A stretch of 38,783 bases of DNA from Firmicutes bacterium CAG:534 (GCA_000436115.1 FR894517.1:1-38783), one strand, 5' to 3'. Positions 15,872-23,784 are shown, numbered from the stretch's first letter. A program made the numbers and translations. The notes: generated from the letters alone by a model not told the origin.

Positions 15872-16771
15872 ATGTACCATGGAGTGATCAACGTATATAA
15901 AGAAGCCGGCTTTACGTCGCATGATGTGGTTGCCAGGCTGAGAGGAATTTGTAAACAGAAAAAGATCGGCCATACAGGAACCCTTGACCCGGATGCGGTG
16001 GGGGTTCTTCCTGTATGTCTTGGAAATGCCACAAGGCTGTGCGATATGCTCACAGACAGAACCAAGGAATATGTGGCCAGCTTTCGGCTTGGGATCGTAA
16101 CAGACACGCAGGATCTGTCCGGAAAGGTTCTGGAAAGCCATACGCCTGATAGGGATCCGCAGTCTGTCCGCCAGGCGGTTTCTTCCTTTGTGGGGGATCA
16201 GCTTCAAATACCGCCCATGTATTCTGCCCTGAAGGTAGACGGCAAGAGATTGTATGAGCTGGCAAGAGAGGGAAAAACTGTTGAGAGAAAGGCCAGACAG
16301 ATTACCATATATGAGCTGGAGCTTCTAAAGGAGGAGCATCCGGATTACACCATGCGGGTATGCTGTTCCAAGGGAACCTATATCAGAACCCTGTGTCATG
16401 ATATTGGACAGAAATTAGGCTGCGGCGGTGTGATGACGCATCTTTTGAGGAGCCGTGTAGGAGAATTCCGGGTAGAGGATGCCTACAGACTTTCAGAAAT
16501 ACAAAGCTTTGCAGAGGCAGGAAGGCTTCAGGAGATACTGGTGCCTACGGAAAACATGTTTTCCCAGTTTATGACGCTCAAAGTAAAAGATAGCGGTCTT
16601 AAGGCGCTGCAAAACGGAAACAAGCTTTTTTCCTCGCAGGTGGTATGGGAGAAGGAACCTGCAGAAGGACAGGAGCTTCGGGTATATGGCAAAGACGGTC
16701 AGTTTTTTGGAATATACCGGTATGATGCGGAAGAGAAGCTGTTTTGTCCGGTAAAAATGTTTTTTGAGTAG
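15872..16771 (+). CDS. truB: tRNA pseudouridine(55) synthase TruB
   Basis: This 299-residue enzyme isomerises U55 in the T-loop of tRNAs. The catalytic motif GTLDPDAVGVLPVCLGNATR places the nucleophile at D39. The start, GVINVYKEAGFTSHDVVARL, and the later KGTYIRTLCHDIGQKLGCGG are family hallmarks. A PUA-like tail follows from about residue 235. It begins immediately after the nrnA stop, with GGAAGGTGA in the end of nrnA as its ribosome binding site, so the two are translationally coupled. ribF follows after 12 bases, the usual Firmicute order. Confidence 0.97.
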   Translation: MYHGVINVYKEAGFTSHDVVARLRGICKQKKIGHTGTLDPDAVGVLPVCLGNATRLCDMLTDRTKEYVASFRLGIVTDTQDLSGKVLESHTPDRDPQSVRQAVSSFVGDQLQIPPMYSALKVDGKRLYELAREGKTVERKARQITIYELELLKEEHPDYTMRVCCSKGTYIRTLCHDIGQKLGCGGVMTHLLRSRVGEFRVEDAYRLSEIQSFAEAGRLQEILVPTENMFSQFMTLKVKDSGLKALQNGNKLFSSQVVWEKEPAEGQELRVYGKDGQFFGIYRYDAEEKLFCPVKMFFE

Positions 16772-16783
16772 GATGGAAAAAAG

Positions 16784-17704
16784 ATGCAGATCATACAGGA
16801 TACAACGGAATTTCAGATCAGACAGAAAACGGCTGTAGCCATCGGAAAATTTGATGGGATCCACAGGGGGCATGAAAAGCTTTTATCCTGTATCCTGGAG
16901 CAGAAAAAAAAGGGAATGGCCGCCGTGGTCTTTACCTTTTTCCCGTCGGCAAGCGTCTTTTTCGGACAGGGACAAGACGGGGAGCTTACAACCAGGGAGG
17001 AAAAAAGGGCATTTTTTGAAAAGCTTGGGATCGATATTCTGGTGGAATATCCATTAAACAGGCAGACGGCGGCCATAGAGCCGGAGGAGTTTTTGCGTAA
17101 AATCCTCTGTAAGCAGATGAACCTTGCCTATGTAGCAGCCGGGCAGGATCTTTCCTTTGGTTATCAGGGAAAGGGGGACCGCAGGCTTTTGGAACGGTTT
17201 TCCGGGGATCTTTCCTATGAGGTCAGGATCATTGATAAGGTTTTTGACGGAGAAAGGGAGATCAGCTCCACTTATGTAAGGGAGTGCGTGGAAAAAGGGG
17301 ATATGGAAAAAGCAGAAGAGCTGCTTGGAAGGGCATACAGCTTTACCGGAAAAGTGGAAAGAGGAAAACAGCTCGGAAGGAGACTGGGCATGCCTACCTT
17401 AAATCTGTATCCGCCGGAAGAAAAGCTCCTGCCTCCACGGGGAGTATATTATTCCAGGGTGCTGTTTGAAGGCGGTACCTATCCGGGAATTACAAATATC
17501 GGTTATAAGCCCACTGTCAATGAAGAAAAAAAGATCAGCGTGGAGACCTATCTGTATGACTTTGACCGGGATATGTATGGCAGTGAAATTGTGACAGAAT
17601 TGTTACATTATAAACGGCCGGAGAAAAAGTTTGAAAATATCTCTGAGCTGAAAACTCAGATGGAGAGCGACATTTCTCAGGGGAGACAATACCATAACTG
17701 CTGA
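16784..17704 (+). CDS. ribF: Bifunctional riboflavin kinase / FAD synthetase
   Basis: This 306-residue cytoplasmic enzyme phosphorylates riboflavin to FMN and adenylates FMN to FAD. The N-terminal nucleotidyltransferase (about 1-155) shows AIGKFDGIHRGHEKLL, with the HxGH-type site, and a later REISSTYVRE. The C-terminal riboflavin kinase (about 185-305) has GRRLGMPTLNLYPPEEKLLP, then GVYYSRVLFEGGTYPGITNI and GYKPTVN. Length is normal for bifunctional RibF. It is the last gene of the rimP-to-ribF run. No terminator hairpin is obvious after it; a strong new promoter begins 20 bases beyond its stop. Confidence 0.97.
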   Translation: MQIIQDTTEFQIRQKTAVAIGKFDGIHRGHEKLLSCILEQKKKGMAAVVFTFFPSASVFFGQGQDGELTTREEKRAFFEKLGIDILVEYPLNRQTAAIEPEEFLRKILCKQMNLAYVAAGQDLSFGYQGKGDRRLLERFSGDLSYEVRIIDKVFDGEREISSTYVRECVEKGDMEKAEELLGRAYSFTGKVERGKQLGRRLGMPTLNLYPPEEKLLPPRGVYYSRVLFEGGTYPGITNIGYKPTVNEEKKISVETYLYDFDRDMYGSEIVTELLHYKRPEKKFENISELKTQMESDISQGRQYHNC

Positions 17705-17724
17705 AAAACCCAGAATTGATGGAT

Positions 17725-17753
17725 TTGACAGATGGGCGTAAGCCTGTTATAAT
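17725..17753 (+). promoter_or_regulatory. Perfect-consensus sigma-A promoter of the NlpC/P60 gene
   Basis: TTGACA (17725-17730), exactly 17 bases, TATAAT (17748-17753): all twelve hexamer bases match. The predicted start near 17760 gives a leader of about 39 bases containing GGAGG at 17788-17792. This is the strongest promoter match in the window and should make the downstream gene independent of the ribF operon. Confidence 0.85.
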
Positions 17754-17798
17754 GGCCTTGTTTGTATGTAACATTTTTGTAATAAATGGAGGCCGGAT

Positions 17799-18869
17799 TT
17801 GAAGAGATACACAAGATATAGTGGTAAGATCATAGCAGCAGTTCTGGTACTTGCTACAGCAGTGCAGCAGCCAGTCTATGCAGCAGAATATAGTGACGCC
17901 AGGGATGTCAGATATGAGCAGGGCAGTACAGAGCTTTTAACCGCAGGAGTTGGCGAGCTTTTTGCAGCGGCTCCCTTGACGGAGGCCGAGTACATGCAGA
18001 TTGCAAAAGAGGCAGAAGGAGCGCTCTGGGGATATACCCATCTGGGCATCTGCAATGTAGATGAAAATAACTTAAATATCAGGAAAGATCCAAACGAAGA
18101 AGGAAAGTTAGTTGGAAAGCTGCCTAAAAACGCTGCCTGCGAGATCGTAAGCAGCGAGGACGGATGGGCCTATATCACCTCCGGGAAGGTGGAAGGCTAT
18201 GTAAAGGAGGACTATCTCCTTACCGGATATGAAGCCAAGAAAAAGGGCGAAGAGCTTGCCAGCGCCATTGCCGTTTCCAAGACAGACGGACTGAATATCA
18301 GAGAGGAGCCCAGTACCGAGGCAGAGGTGGTTACACAGGTTGCAAACGGCGAGTCCCTTGAGATTGCGGAAATCTACAACAATGGGTGGATCAAGGTTTT
18401 CCTGGATGACGAGGAAGTATATATTTCCGAAGATTATGTGGATGTGAAATCTGATTTGGATACCGCCATTACCATGACAGAGCTTTTGTATGGACAGGGC
18501 GTGTCCGATGTAAGAGTAGATCTTTGCCAGTACGCAAAGCAGTTTTTAGGGAACCCCTATGTATGGGGCGGAACCAGCCTTACAAACGGAGCGGACTGCT
18601 CGGGCTTTGTACTGAGTGTTTTCAAGAAATACGGAGTATCCCTGCCCCATTCTTCCAGGGCCCAGGCCAATATGGGCGCTTCCATTTCCGCATCGGAATT
18701 AAAGCCCGGAGATCTGGTCTTTTATGCAAAGGGCGGAAGCATTAACCATGTGGCGATTTATATCGGAGGCGGACAGGTGATCCATGCCAGCAGCCCTAAG
18801 ACGGGAATTAAGATTTCCTCTTATAATTACAGGACTCCCTATAAAATGGTGCGGGTGCTTTACGATTAA
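17799..18869 (+). CDS. Secreted SH3b-SH3b-NlpC/P60 peptidoglycan hydrolase
   Basis: The 356-residue protein starts with TTG, supported by GGAGG six bases upstream and by the signal peptide that begins there (basic KRYTRYSGK, hydrophobic IIAAVLVLATA, probable cleavage near VYAAEY, residue 29-30). Two bacterial SH3 domains follow (about 82-146 and 157-222, with NLNIRKDP and GLNIREEP), which bind wall peptides. The C-terminal NlpC/P60 domain (about 240-356) has the catalytic Cys267 in GADCSGFV, His317 in INHVAIYIG and His329 in VIHASSP. Such enzymes usually cut between D-Glu and the diamino acid of stem peptides, acting outside the membrane. It is physically within the translation cluster but has its own perfect promoter, so it is probably expressed strongly and separately. 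Confidence 0.95.
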   Translation: MKRYTRYSGKIIAAVLVLATAVQQPVYAAEYSDARDVRYEQGSTELLTAGVGELFAAAPLTEAEYMQIAKEAEGALWGYTHLGICNVDENNLNIRKDPNEEGKLVGKLPKNAACEIVSSEDGWAYITSGKVEGYVKEDYLLTGYEAKKKGEELASAIAVSKTDGLNIREEPSTEAEVVTQVANGESLEIAEIYNNGWIKVFLDDEEVYISEDYVDVKSDLDTAITMTELLYGQGVSDVRVDLCQYAKQFLGNPYVWGGTSLTNGADCSGFVLSVFKKYGVSLPHSSRAQANMGASISASELKPGDLVFYAKGGSINHVAIYIGGGQVIHASSPKTGIKISSYNYRTPYKMVRVLYD

Positions 18870-18877
18870 AACAGTTC

Positions 18878-18906
18878 TTTACACAGAAGAAAAACTATGG
18901 TATTAT
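18878..18906 (+). promoter_or_regulatory. Sigma-A promoter of rpsO
   Basis: TTTACA (18878-18883), 17 bases, TATTAT (18901-18906), with TG one base before the -10 (extended -10). Five of six bases match in each hexamer. Transcription should begin near 18913, about 82 bases before the rpsO ATG, and produce the structured leader. Confidence 0.75.
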
Positions 18907-18912
18907 CTTTAA

Positions 18913-18994
18913 GTATGATATTTAGCCGTTACCCGGAAGCCGGAAACTCCGACCACTTCTTAGTGACAGGTGATTAAAAACAGGAGGAGAAACA
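18913..18994 (+). promoter_or_regulatory. Structured rpsO leader, candidate S15 autoregulatory element
   Basis: Bases 18926-18932 (CCGTTAC) can pair with 18963-18970 (GTGACAGG) leaving one bulged A and one G-U pair. The enclosed segment can form CCGG-AAG-CCGG or CGGA-AAC-TCCG hairpins, and CACT-TCTT-AGTG competes with the closing helix. The ribosome binding site AGGAGGAG lies just downstream. Ribosomal protein S15 represses its own mRNA through structured leaders in several bacterial lineages; this candidate is inferred from position and pairing only. Confidence 0.4.
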
Positions 18995-19261
18995 ATGATC
19001 TCAAAAGAAAAGAAAACAGCAATCATGAAAGAGTATGCAAGATTTGAAGGTGATACAGGTTCACCGGAGGTTCAGATCGCAGTTCTTTCCGCAAGAATTC
19101 AGGAGCTCACCGAGCATTTAAAGGCTCATCCCAAGGATAACCATTCCAGAAGAGGTATGTTCAAGATGGTTGGTCAGAGACGTGGTCTTCTTGCTTATCT
19201 GAAGGAGAAGGACATCGAGAGATATCGTGCTCTGATTGAGAAGCTGGGTCTTAGAAAGTAA
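18995..19261 (+). CDS. rpsO: 30S ribosomal protein S15
   Basis: This 88-residue primary-binding ribosomal protein organises the central domain of 16S rRNA and forms an intersubunit bridge. It shows the conserved EGDTGSPEVQIAVLSARIQE, LTEHLKAHPKDNHSRRGMFK and MVGQRRGLLAYLKEKDIERY. Length is exactly typical. It has a strong AGGAGGAG ribosome binding site, its own sigma-A promoter and leader, and an intrinsic terminator 12 bases after its stop, so it is essentially a single-gene unit beside pnp, the common bacterial rpsO-pnp order. Confidence 0.99.
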   Translation: MISKEKKTAIMKEYARFEGDTGSPEVQIAVLSARIQELTEHLKAHPKDNHSRRGMFKMVGQRRGLLAYLKEKDIERYRALIEKLGLRK

Positions 19262-19273
19262 AACAGCAGTTTT

Positions 19274-19313
19274 AAGGCGGAGTATGCCGAGTTTATCGGC
19301 CTCCGCCTTTTTT
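19274..19313 (+). terminator. Intrinsic terminator of rpsO
   Basis: A 9-bp outer stem (19274-19282 with 19301-19309) enclosing an inner GCCGA/TCGGC stem, followed by a T run. GC-rich and strong; it lies 12 bases after the rpsO stop. Confidence 0.88.
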
Positions 19314-19350
19314 GGCAAAGGTGTCCTGGTGTCAGCCGGCTTCGTCAAGA

Positions 19351-19390
19351 AGTAACATAAGTTCTTTTGGAAAAGAGGGCGTATGTTGCT
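19351..19390 (+). promoter_or_regulatory. Stem-loop in the pnp leader
   Basis: Bases 19351-19359 pair with 19382-19390 over nine positions (one G-U); inside, 19363-19367 pair with 19372-19376. A second small hairpin, GAGAC/GTCTC (19400-19415), follows. In other bacteria pnp mRNA has a 5' stem-loop cut by RNase III and then used for PNPase autocontrol; this structure fits that position. I see no clear promoter for pnp between the rpsO terminator and 19481. Confidence 0.4.
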
Positions 19391-19481
19391 TTTTGACAGG
19401 AGACAGGAAGGTCTCGGACGGTGAACACGATGGCTCCTTTCATAAAAACTGAACAGCAATAGGAGAAAAGGAGAAAAAAAT

Positions 19482-21572
19482 ATGTACAAGACGTTTTCAA
19501 TGGAACTGGCCGGCCGTACACTCAGCGTTGATGTGAACAGAGTGGGAAAACAGGCAAATGGATGTGCGTTTATGCATTATGGTGAGACCACAGTGCTTTC
19601 TACGGCAACAGCATCTGACAAGCCCAGAGATGGAATTGACTTTTTCCCTCTCAGCGTAGAATATGAAGAGAAGCTTTATGCAGTAGGAAAGATCCCGGGA
19701 GGCTTTAATAAGAGAGAAGGAAAGGCAAGCGAAAATGCCATTCTGACCAGCCGTGTAATTGACAGGCCTATGCGTCCCTTATTCCCGAAGGATTACAGAA
19801 ATGATGTTACCTTAAACAATATGGTCATGAGTGTGGATCCTATGTGCCGCCCTGAGCTGGTTGCCATGCTGGGTGCCGCCATTGCCACATGTATTTCCGA
19901 TATTCCCTTTGACGGCCCCTGCGCAATGACACAGGTTGGAATGATTGATGGAGAATTTGTCATTAACCCGACCCAGGAGCAGTGGAAGAAGGGTGACCTG
20001 AACCTGACGGTAGCATCTACCTCCGAAAAGGTAATCATGATCGAAGCAGGCGCTAATGAGATCCCGGAAGCAAAGATGATCGAGGCTATTTATAAGGCTC
20101 ATGAGATCAATCAGACGATCATTGCTTTTATCAACCAGATCGTAGCAGAGGTTGGTAAGAAGAAGCATGAGTATACAAGCTGTGCAGTTCCGGAAGAGCT
20201 CTTTGCTGCAATTAAGGAGCTGGTGCCTCAGGAAGAAATGGAAGCAGCAGTCTTTACCGATGAAAAGCAGGTAAGAGAAGAAAATATTAAGGCGATCACA
20301 GAAAAGCTGGAAGAAGCTTTTGCAGAAAAGGAAGAATGGCTTGCTGTTCTGGGCGAGGCAATCTATCAGTATGAGAAAAAGACTGTCCGCAAGATGATCT
20401 TAAAGGATCACAAGCGTCCTGACGGCCGTGAGATCACACAGATCCGTCCTCTTTCTGCTGAGGTTGACATTATCCCCAGAGTACACGGCTCTGCTATGTT
20501 TACCCGTGGACAGACACAGATCTGTAACGTATGTACGCTGGCACCTTTGTCTGAGCAGCAGAAGTTAGACGGCTTAGATGAAAATGAAGTGAGCAAGCGT
20601 TATATGCATCATTATAATTTCCCTTCCTATTCAGTAGGAGAGACCAAGCCCTCCAGAGGACCTGGAAGAAGAGAGATCGGTCATGGAGCTCTTGCAGAGA
20701 GAGCGCTTGTTCCGGTACTTCCTTCTGAGGAAGAGTTCCCTTATGCGATCCGTACGGTTTCAGAGACCTTTGAATCCAACGGTTCCACCTCTATGGCATC
20801 TACCTGTGCATCCTGTATGTCCCTGATGGCGGCAGGTGTTCCGATTAAGAAGATGGTAGCTGGTATTTCCTGTGGTCTTGTGACCGGAGAAACAGATGAC
20901 GATTTCGTTCTGCTGACAGATATCCAGGGTCTTGAGGACTTCTTTGGAGATATGGACTTTAAGGTAACCGGTACAACAGAGGGAATTACTGCGATCCAGA
21001 TGGATATTAAGATCCACGGTCTTACCAGACCGATTGTAGAAGGTGCAATTTCCAGATGCCGTGATGCCAGACTTTTTATTATGGATAACTGCATGAAGAA
21101 AGCAATCGCAGCACCCAGACCGGAGGTTGGCAAGTATGCACCGAAGATCATTTCTCTTCAGATTGATCCTGAGAAGATCGGCGATGTTGTGGGACAGCGT
21201 GGAAAGACGATCAATGAGATCATTGCCCGCACCGGTGTGAAGATCGATATTACAGATGACGGAAAGGTTTCTATCTGTGGAACAGAGCCTGAAATGATGA
21301 ACAAGGCTCTTGAGTATGTTAAGACCATTGTAACGGATTATCAAGAGGGACAGATCTTCCAGGGTATCGTTGTAAGCATTAAGGAATTTGGCGCTTTCGT
21401 GGAATTTGCTCCCGGTAAGGAAGGAATGGTTCATATTTCCAAGATTGCAAAGCAGAGGATCAACCGCGTTGAGGATGTACTGACACTTGGCGATAAGGTT
21501 ACGGTTGTCTGCCTTGGAAAAGACAAGATGGGAAGAATGAGCTTCTCCATGAAGGATGTAGCACAGCAATAA
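19482..21572 (+). CDS. pnp: Polyribonucleotide nucleotidyltransferase (PNPase)
   Basis: This 696-residue trimeric 3'-5' phosphorolytic exoribonuclease degrades and edits mRNA. Two RNase PH-like domains are present: the first with GGFNKREGKASENAILTSRV, the second (about 305-540) with REIGHGALAERAL, the phosphate-binding SNGSTSMASTCASC and the catalytic FFGDMDFKVTGTTEGITAIQ aspartates. A KH domain follows from about 565 (VVGQRGKTINEII) and an S1 domain at about 620-690 (FQGIVVSIKEFGAFVEF). All expected domains are intact and the length is normal. The ribosome binding site is the AGGAGAAAAGGAG purine run upstream of the ATG. It is preceded by a folded leader and followed by a strong terminator. 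Confidence 0.99.
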   Translation: MYKTFSMELAGRTLSVDVNRVGKQANGCAFMHYGETTVLSTATASDKPRDGIDFFPLSVEYEEKLYAVGKIPGGFNKREGKASENAILTSRVIDRPMRPLFPKDYRNDVTLNNMVMSVDPMCRPELVAMLGAAIATCISDIPFDGPCAMTQVGMIDGEFVINPTQEQWKKGDLNLTVASTSEKVIMIEAGANEIPEAKMIEAIYKAHEINQTIIAFINQIVAEVGKKKHEYTSCAVPEELFAAIKELVPQEEMEAAVFTDEKQVREENIKAITEKLEEAFAEKEEWLAVLGEAIYQYEKKTVRKMILKDHKRPDGREITQIRPLSAEVDIIPRVHGSAMFTRGQTQICNVCTLAPLSEQQKLDGLDENEVSKRYMHHYNFPSYSVGETKPSRGPGRREIGHGALAERALVPVLPSEEEFPYAIRTVSETFESNGSTSMASTCASCMSLMAAGVPIKKMVAGISCGLVTGETDDDFVLLTDIQGLEDFFGDMDFKVTGTTEGITAIQMDIKIHGLTRPIVEGAISRCRDARLFIMDNCMKKAIAAPRPEVGKYAPKIISLQIDPEKIGDVVGQRGKTINEIIARTGVKIDITDDGKVSICGTEPEMMNKALEYVKTIVTDYQEGQIFQGIVVSIKEFGAFVEFAPGKEGMVHISKIAKQRINRVEDVLTLGDKVTVVCLGKDKMGRMSFSMKDVAQQ

Positions 21573-21597
21573 GAAAGAAAAAGAGTATAAAAAGTAG

Positions 21598-21637
21598 GAC
21601 GCACCTTTTGCAGGATTGCAGAGGGTGCGTCTTTTTT
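21598..21637 (+). terminator. Intrinsic terminator of pnp
   Basis: GACGCACC (21598-21605) pairs with GGTGCGTC (21624-21631), with inner TGCA/TGCA pairing, followed by six T. It lies 25 bases after the pnp stop and separates the RNA-metabolism cluster from the sporulation operon. Confidence 0.88.
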
Positions 21638-21640
21638 GTG

Positions 21641-21668
21641 GAATAACTTGGCCATGCTTACATATATT
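21641..21668 (+). promoter_or_regulatory. Candidate sigma-E promoter of the spoIIIA operon
   Basis: GAATAA (21641-21646), 14 bases, CATATATT (21661-21668). The -10 resembles the sigma-E consensus CATACAMT and the -35 is AT-rich like KMATATT, with the right spacing. The spoIIIA operon is under mother-cell sigma-E control in Bacillus and Clostridia. No sigma-A promoter is evident in this gap. Confidence 0.4.
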
Positions 21669-21687
21669 GAGGTAAGGGGTGAATGCG

Positions 21688-22680
21688 ATGACAAGACAAG
21701 AGGAAATATTACGGATCTTTCCGGATTATATGCGGGATCGATGGGAAAAACCGCTTCGCAGTGCGGACAAACTTCAGGAAATAAGGCTGGGAGTGGGAAG
21801 GCCGGTCCGTTTTTTGATCGCAGGGGAAGAGTTCTTTTTATCCTGTAGGGGAAATATCAGTAAAAATATAGAGGACGCCTGGTACATTACAGAACGGGAA
21901 ATGGAAGAGACCCTGAAAAAGGTATGTCATTATTCCATGTACGCCTTTGAGAATGAGATCAGGCAGGGATTTCTGACAGTTCCGGGAGGGCACCGGATCG
22001 GCGTGGCTGGCCAGGTCATAATGGGGGAAAACGGATGCATCAGAAATATGAGCCATATCCGTTTCCTGAATATCCGCATTTCCCATGAGATCCTGGGGGT
22101 AGCAAATCCGGTCATGCCTTATCTTTATGAAAGAGGAAGGGTGCAGAATACGCTTCTGATCTCCCCGCCGGGCTGTGGAAAAACAACCATGCTGCGGGAC
22201 ATTGTGCGACAGATATCGGAAGGAAATCTGTATGGAAAAGGCCGCCAGGTGGGAGTTGTGGACGAGCGGTCAGAGATTGCGGGAAGCTTTATGGGCATTC
22301 CTCAAAACAATGTAGGGATCAGGACGGATGTGCTGGATGCCTGTCCCAAAGCCCTTGGCATGATGCTGCTGATGCGTTCTATGGCGCCCTCTGTGGTTGC
22401 AGTGGACGAGGTGGGGGGCGAGACGGACATGAGAGCCATTTATCAGGTGCTTTCCTGCGGAAGCAGCGTGGTGGTCACCATGCACGGAAATTCCATGGAG
22501 GATGCCAGAAGACATATGAGGTGCAGAAACGGGGAGCAGATGGAGCTTTTTGAACGATTCCTGTTTCTGGAAAAGGAAAGAGGGATCTGCCGGGTGAGGG
22601 AAATCCTGGATTTCCAGGGAAAAAGGCTGTATCCGGAAAGAGAGGAAAGGGAATGCGGCAGCTTTTTGGATGCCTGCTAG
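21688..22680 (+). CDS. spoIIIAA: Stage III sporulation protein AA (ATPase)
   Basis: This 330-residue secretion-type ATPase, related to type II/IV and type III motor ATPases, is thought to energise the SpoIIIA-SpoIIQ channel joining mother cell and forespore. Walker A PPGCGKTT is at 160-167, and Walker B VVAVDEVGGETD contains D240 and E241. An N-terminal region with GHRIGVAGQVIM precedes the core. The ATG at 21688 lies 8 bases after AAGGGG; an in-frame GTG at 21679 is less likely. It opens a complete AA-AH operon, overlaps spoIIIAB by 28 bases and is preceded by a sigma-E-like promoter. Confidence 0.97.
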   Translation: MTRQEEILRIFPDYMRDRWEKPLRSADKLQEIRLGVGRPVRFLIAGEEFFLSCRGNISKNIEDAWYITEREMEETLKKVCHYSMYAFENEIRQGFLTVPGGHRIGVAGQVIMGENGCIRNMSHIRFLNIRISHEILGVANPVMPYLYERGRVQNTLLISPPGCGKTTMLRDIVRQISEGNLYGKGRQVGVVDERSEIAGSFMGIPQNNVGIRTDVLDACPKALGMMLLMRSMAPSVVAVDEVGGETDMRAIYQVLSCGSSVVVTMHGNSMEDARRHMRCRNGEQMELFERFLFLEKERGICRVREILDFQGKRLYPEREERECGSFLDAC

Positions 22681-23165
22681 TGATTGCAGGCTGCGTGGGA
22701 TTTGCATATCTTATGTGCCTGGAACTGAGTGACAGGATCAGATTTTTAAAGGAAATATGCAGGATTTATGAAGAACTGCAGTATTACATAGCCTATCAGA
22801 GAACCCCGGTTTCAGAGGCAATGAAAGCCATGGCCCGTAAGCAGGAGCCGCTTTTGGGGGAGGCTCTTTGTGAGGTCGCGGAAGGAATGGAAAAAGGGAA
22901 GGAGCTGCAAAAGCTCTGGCAGCAGAGCATTGGCGAGGCGCTTTTAAAAACACCGCTTAAGGAGGAGGAAAGAAGACTGCTGCTTGATTTTCCGGGGCGG
23001 CTTGGTTATCTGGAGGGACAGGCGCAGGCAGAGGCGTTTGCGGAGCCCCTGCGGGAGGCTCAAAGGAGGATCGCACAGCTTTATGAAGTACAAAAAAATA
23101 GAAATAAGGTGGTAATGAGCCTGGGGCTTGCAGGAGGAATACTTCTTTCCTTGGTTCTGGTTTAG
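22653..23165 (+). CDS. spoIIIAB: Stage III sporulation protein AB
   Basis: This 170-residue membrane protein has a hydrophobic N-terminus (QLFGCLLVIAGCVGFAYLMC), a cytoplasmic helical middle with ELQYYIAYQRTPVSEAM, and a C-terminal membrane segment (MSLGLAGGILLSLVLV). It resembles GspF-type platform proteins of type II secretion, consistent with a channel scaffold role next to the SpoIIIAA ATPase. The ATG overlaps spoIIIAA and is preceded by GAGGAAAGG inside it, so translation is coupled. Length is near the ~171-residue Bacillus protein. Confidence 0.95.
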   Translation: MRQLFGCLLVIAGCVGFAYLMCLELSDRIRFLKEICRIYEELQYYIAYQRTPVSEAMKAMARKQEPLLGEALCEVAEGMEKGKELQKLWQQSIGEALLKTPLKEEERRLLLDFPGRLGYLEGQAQAEAFAEPLREAQRRIAQLYEVQKNRNKVVMSLGLAGGILLSLVLV

Positions 23166-23189
23166 ACCATGCTGATAAGGAGAGAACAT

Positions 23190-23384
23190 ATGGGCATCAA
23201 CCTGATTTTTAAAATAGCGGCGGTAGGGATTTTGATCACGATCCTGAGCCAGGTCCTGAAACACAGTGGCAGGGAGGAACATGCCTTTTTGATCAGCCTG
23301 GCGGGTCTGATCCTGGTTCTGACCTGGATCCTGCCCTATATTTATGATCTGTTTGTGATGATACAGGATCTGTTCTGGATGTAA
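23190..23384 (+). CDS. spoIIIAC: Stage III sporulation protein AC
   Basis: This small 64-residue protein has two transmembrane helices: LIFKIAAVGILITILSQVL and FLISLAGLILVLTWILPYIY. It begins MGINLIFKIAAVG, the usual SpoIIIAC start, 7 bases after AAGGAG; an in-frame ATG seven codons upstream has no comparable site and adds a charged extension atypical of the family. It probably forms part of the membrane base of the SpoIIIA complex with SpoIIIAD. It sits 24 bases after spoIIIAB and 13 before spoIIIAD. Confidence 0.94.
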   Translation: MGINLIFKIAAVGILITILSQVLKHSGREEHAFLISLAGLILVLTWILPYIYDLFVMIQDLFWM

Positions 23385-23397
23385 GGAAAGGAAAAAC

Positions 23398-23784
23398 ATG
23401 GAAGTAATAAAAATAGGAATTCTGGGAGTGACAGGGGTTCTTCTGGCGCTGCAGTTTCGGACAAACAGACCGGAATACGGGATTTATCTTGGGACAGTCA
23501 TCTGCCTCCTTATTTTTGCCTGTTCCCTGAAAGGACTGGAGGTTCTCATGGATAAGACAAGGCAGCTTGAACAGTACCTGAAAGGCAGTGAAAGCTATCT
23601 GGCAGTGCTGTTTAAAGCGGTAGGGATCACTTATGTATGTGAATTCTGCGCATCGATCTGTAAGGACGCAGGATATGGAGCGGTGGCGGGACAGATTGAG
23701 ATCTTCGGAAAACTGTCAGTGCTTTTGCTGGGGCTTCCGATTCTGGTTTCGGTGGTAGAAAATATCAGTGCGATTACAGGGTGA
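23398..23784 (+). CDS. spoIIIAD: Stage III sporulation protein AD
   Basis: This 128-residue membrane protein has four predicted hydrophobic segments. Recognisable parts are KIGILGVTGVLLALQFR, the EYGIYLGTVICLLIF helix, ITYVCEFCASICKDAGY and the C-terminal LLLGLPILVSVVENISAI. Together with SpoIIIAC it is thought to build the export-apparatus-like membrane base of the channel; the biochemical role is not well defined. The ribosome binding site is AAGGAAAGG. Its stop lies 11 bases before the chosen spoIIIAE ATG. Length matches the ~133-residue family norm. Confidence 0.96.
   Translation: MEVIKIGILGVTGVLLALQFRTNRPEYGIYLGTVICLLIFACSLKGLEVLMDKTRQLEQYLKGSESYLAVLFKAVGITYVCEFCASICKDAGYGAVAGQIEIFGKLSVLLLGLPILVSVVENISAITG

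Noticed and set aside
19393..19421. TTGACA in the pnp leader
   Set aside because: A perfect -35 hexamer, but the sequence 17 bases downstream (GGACGG) is GC-rich and not a -10.
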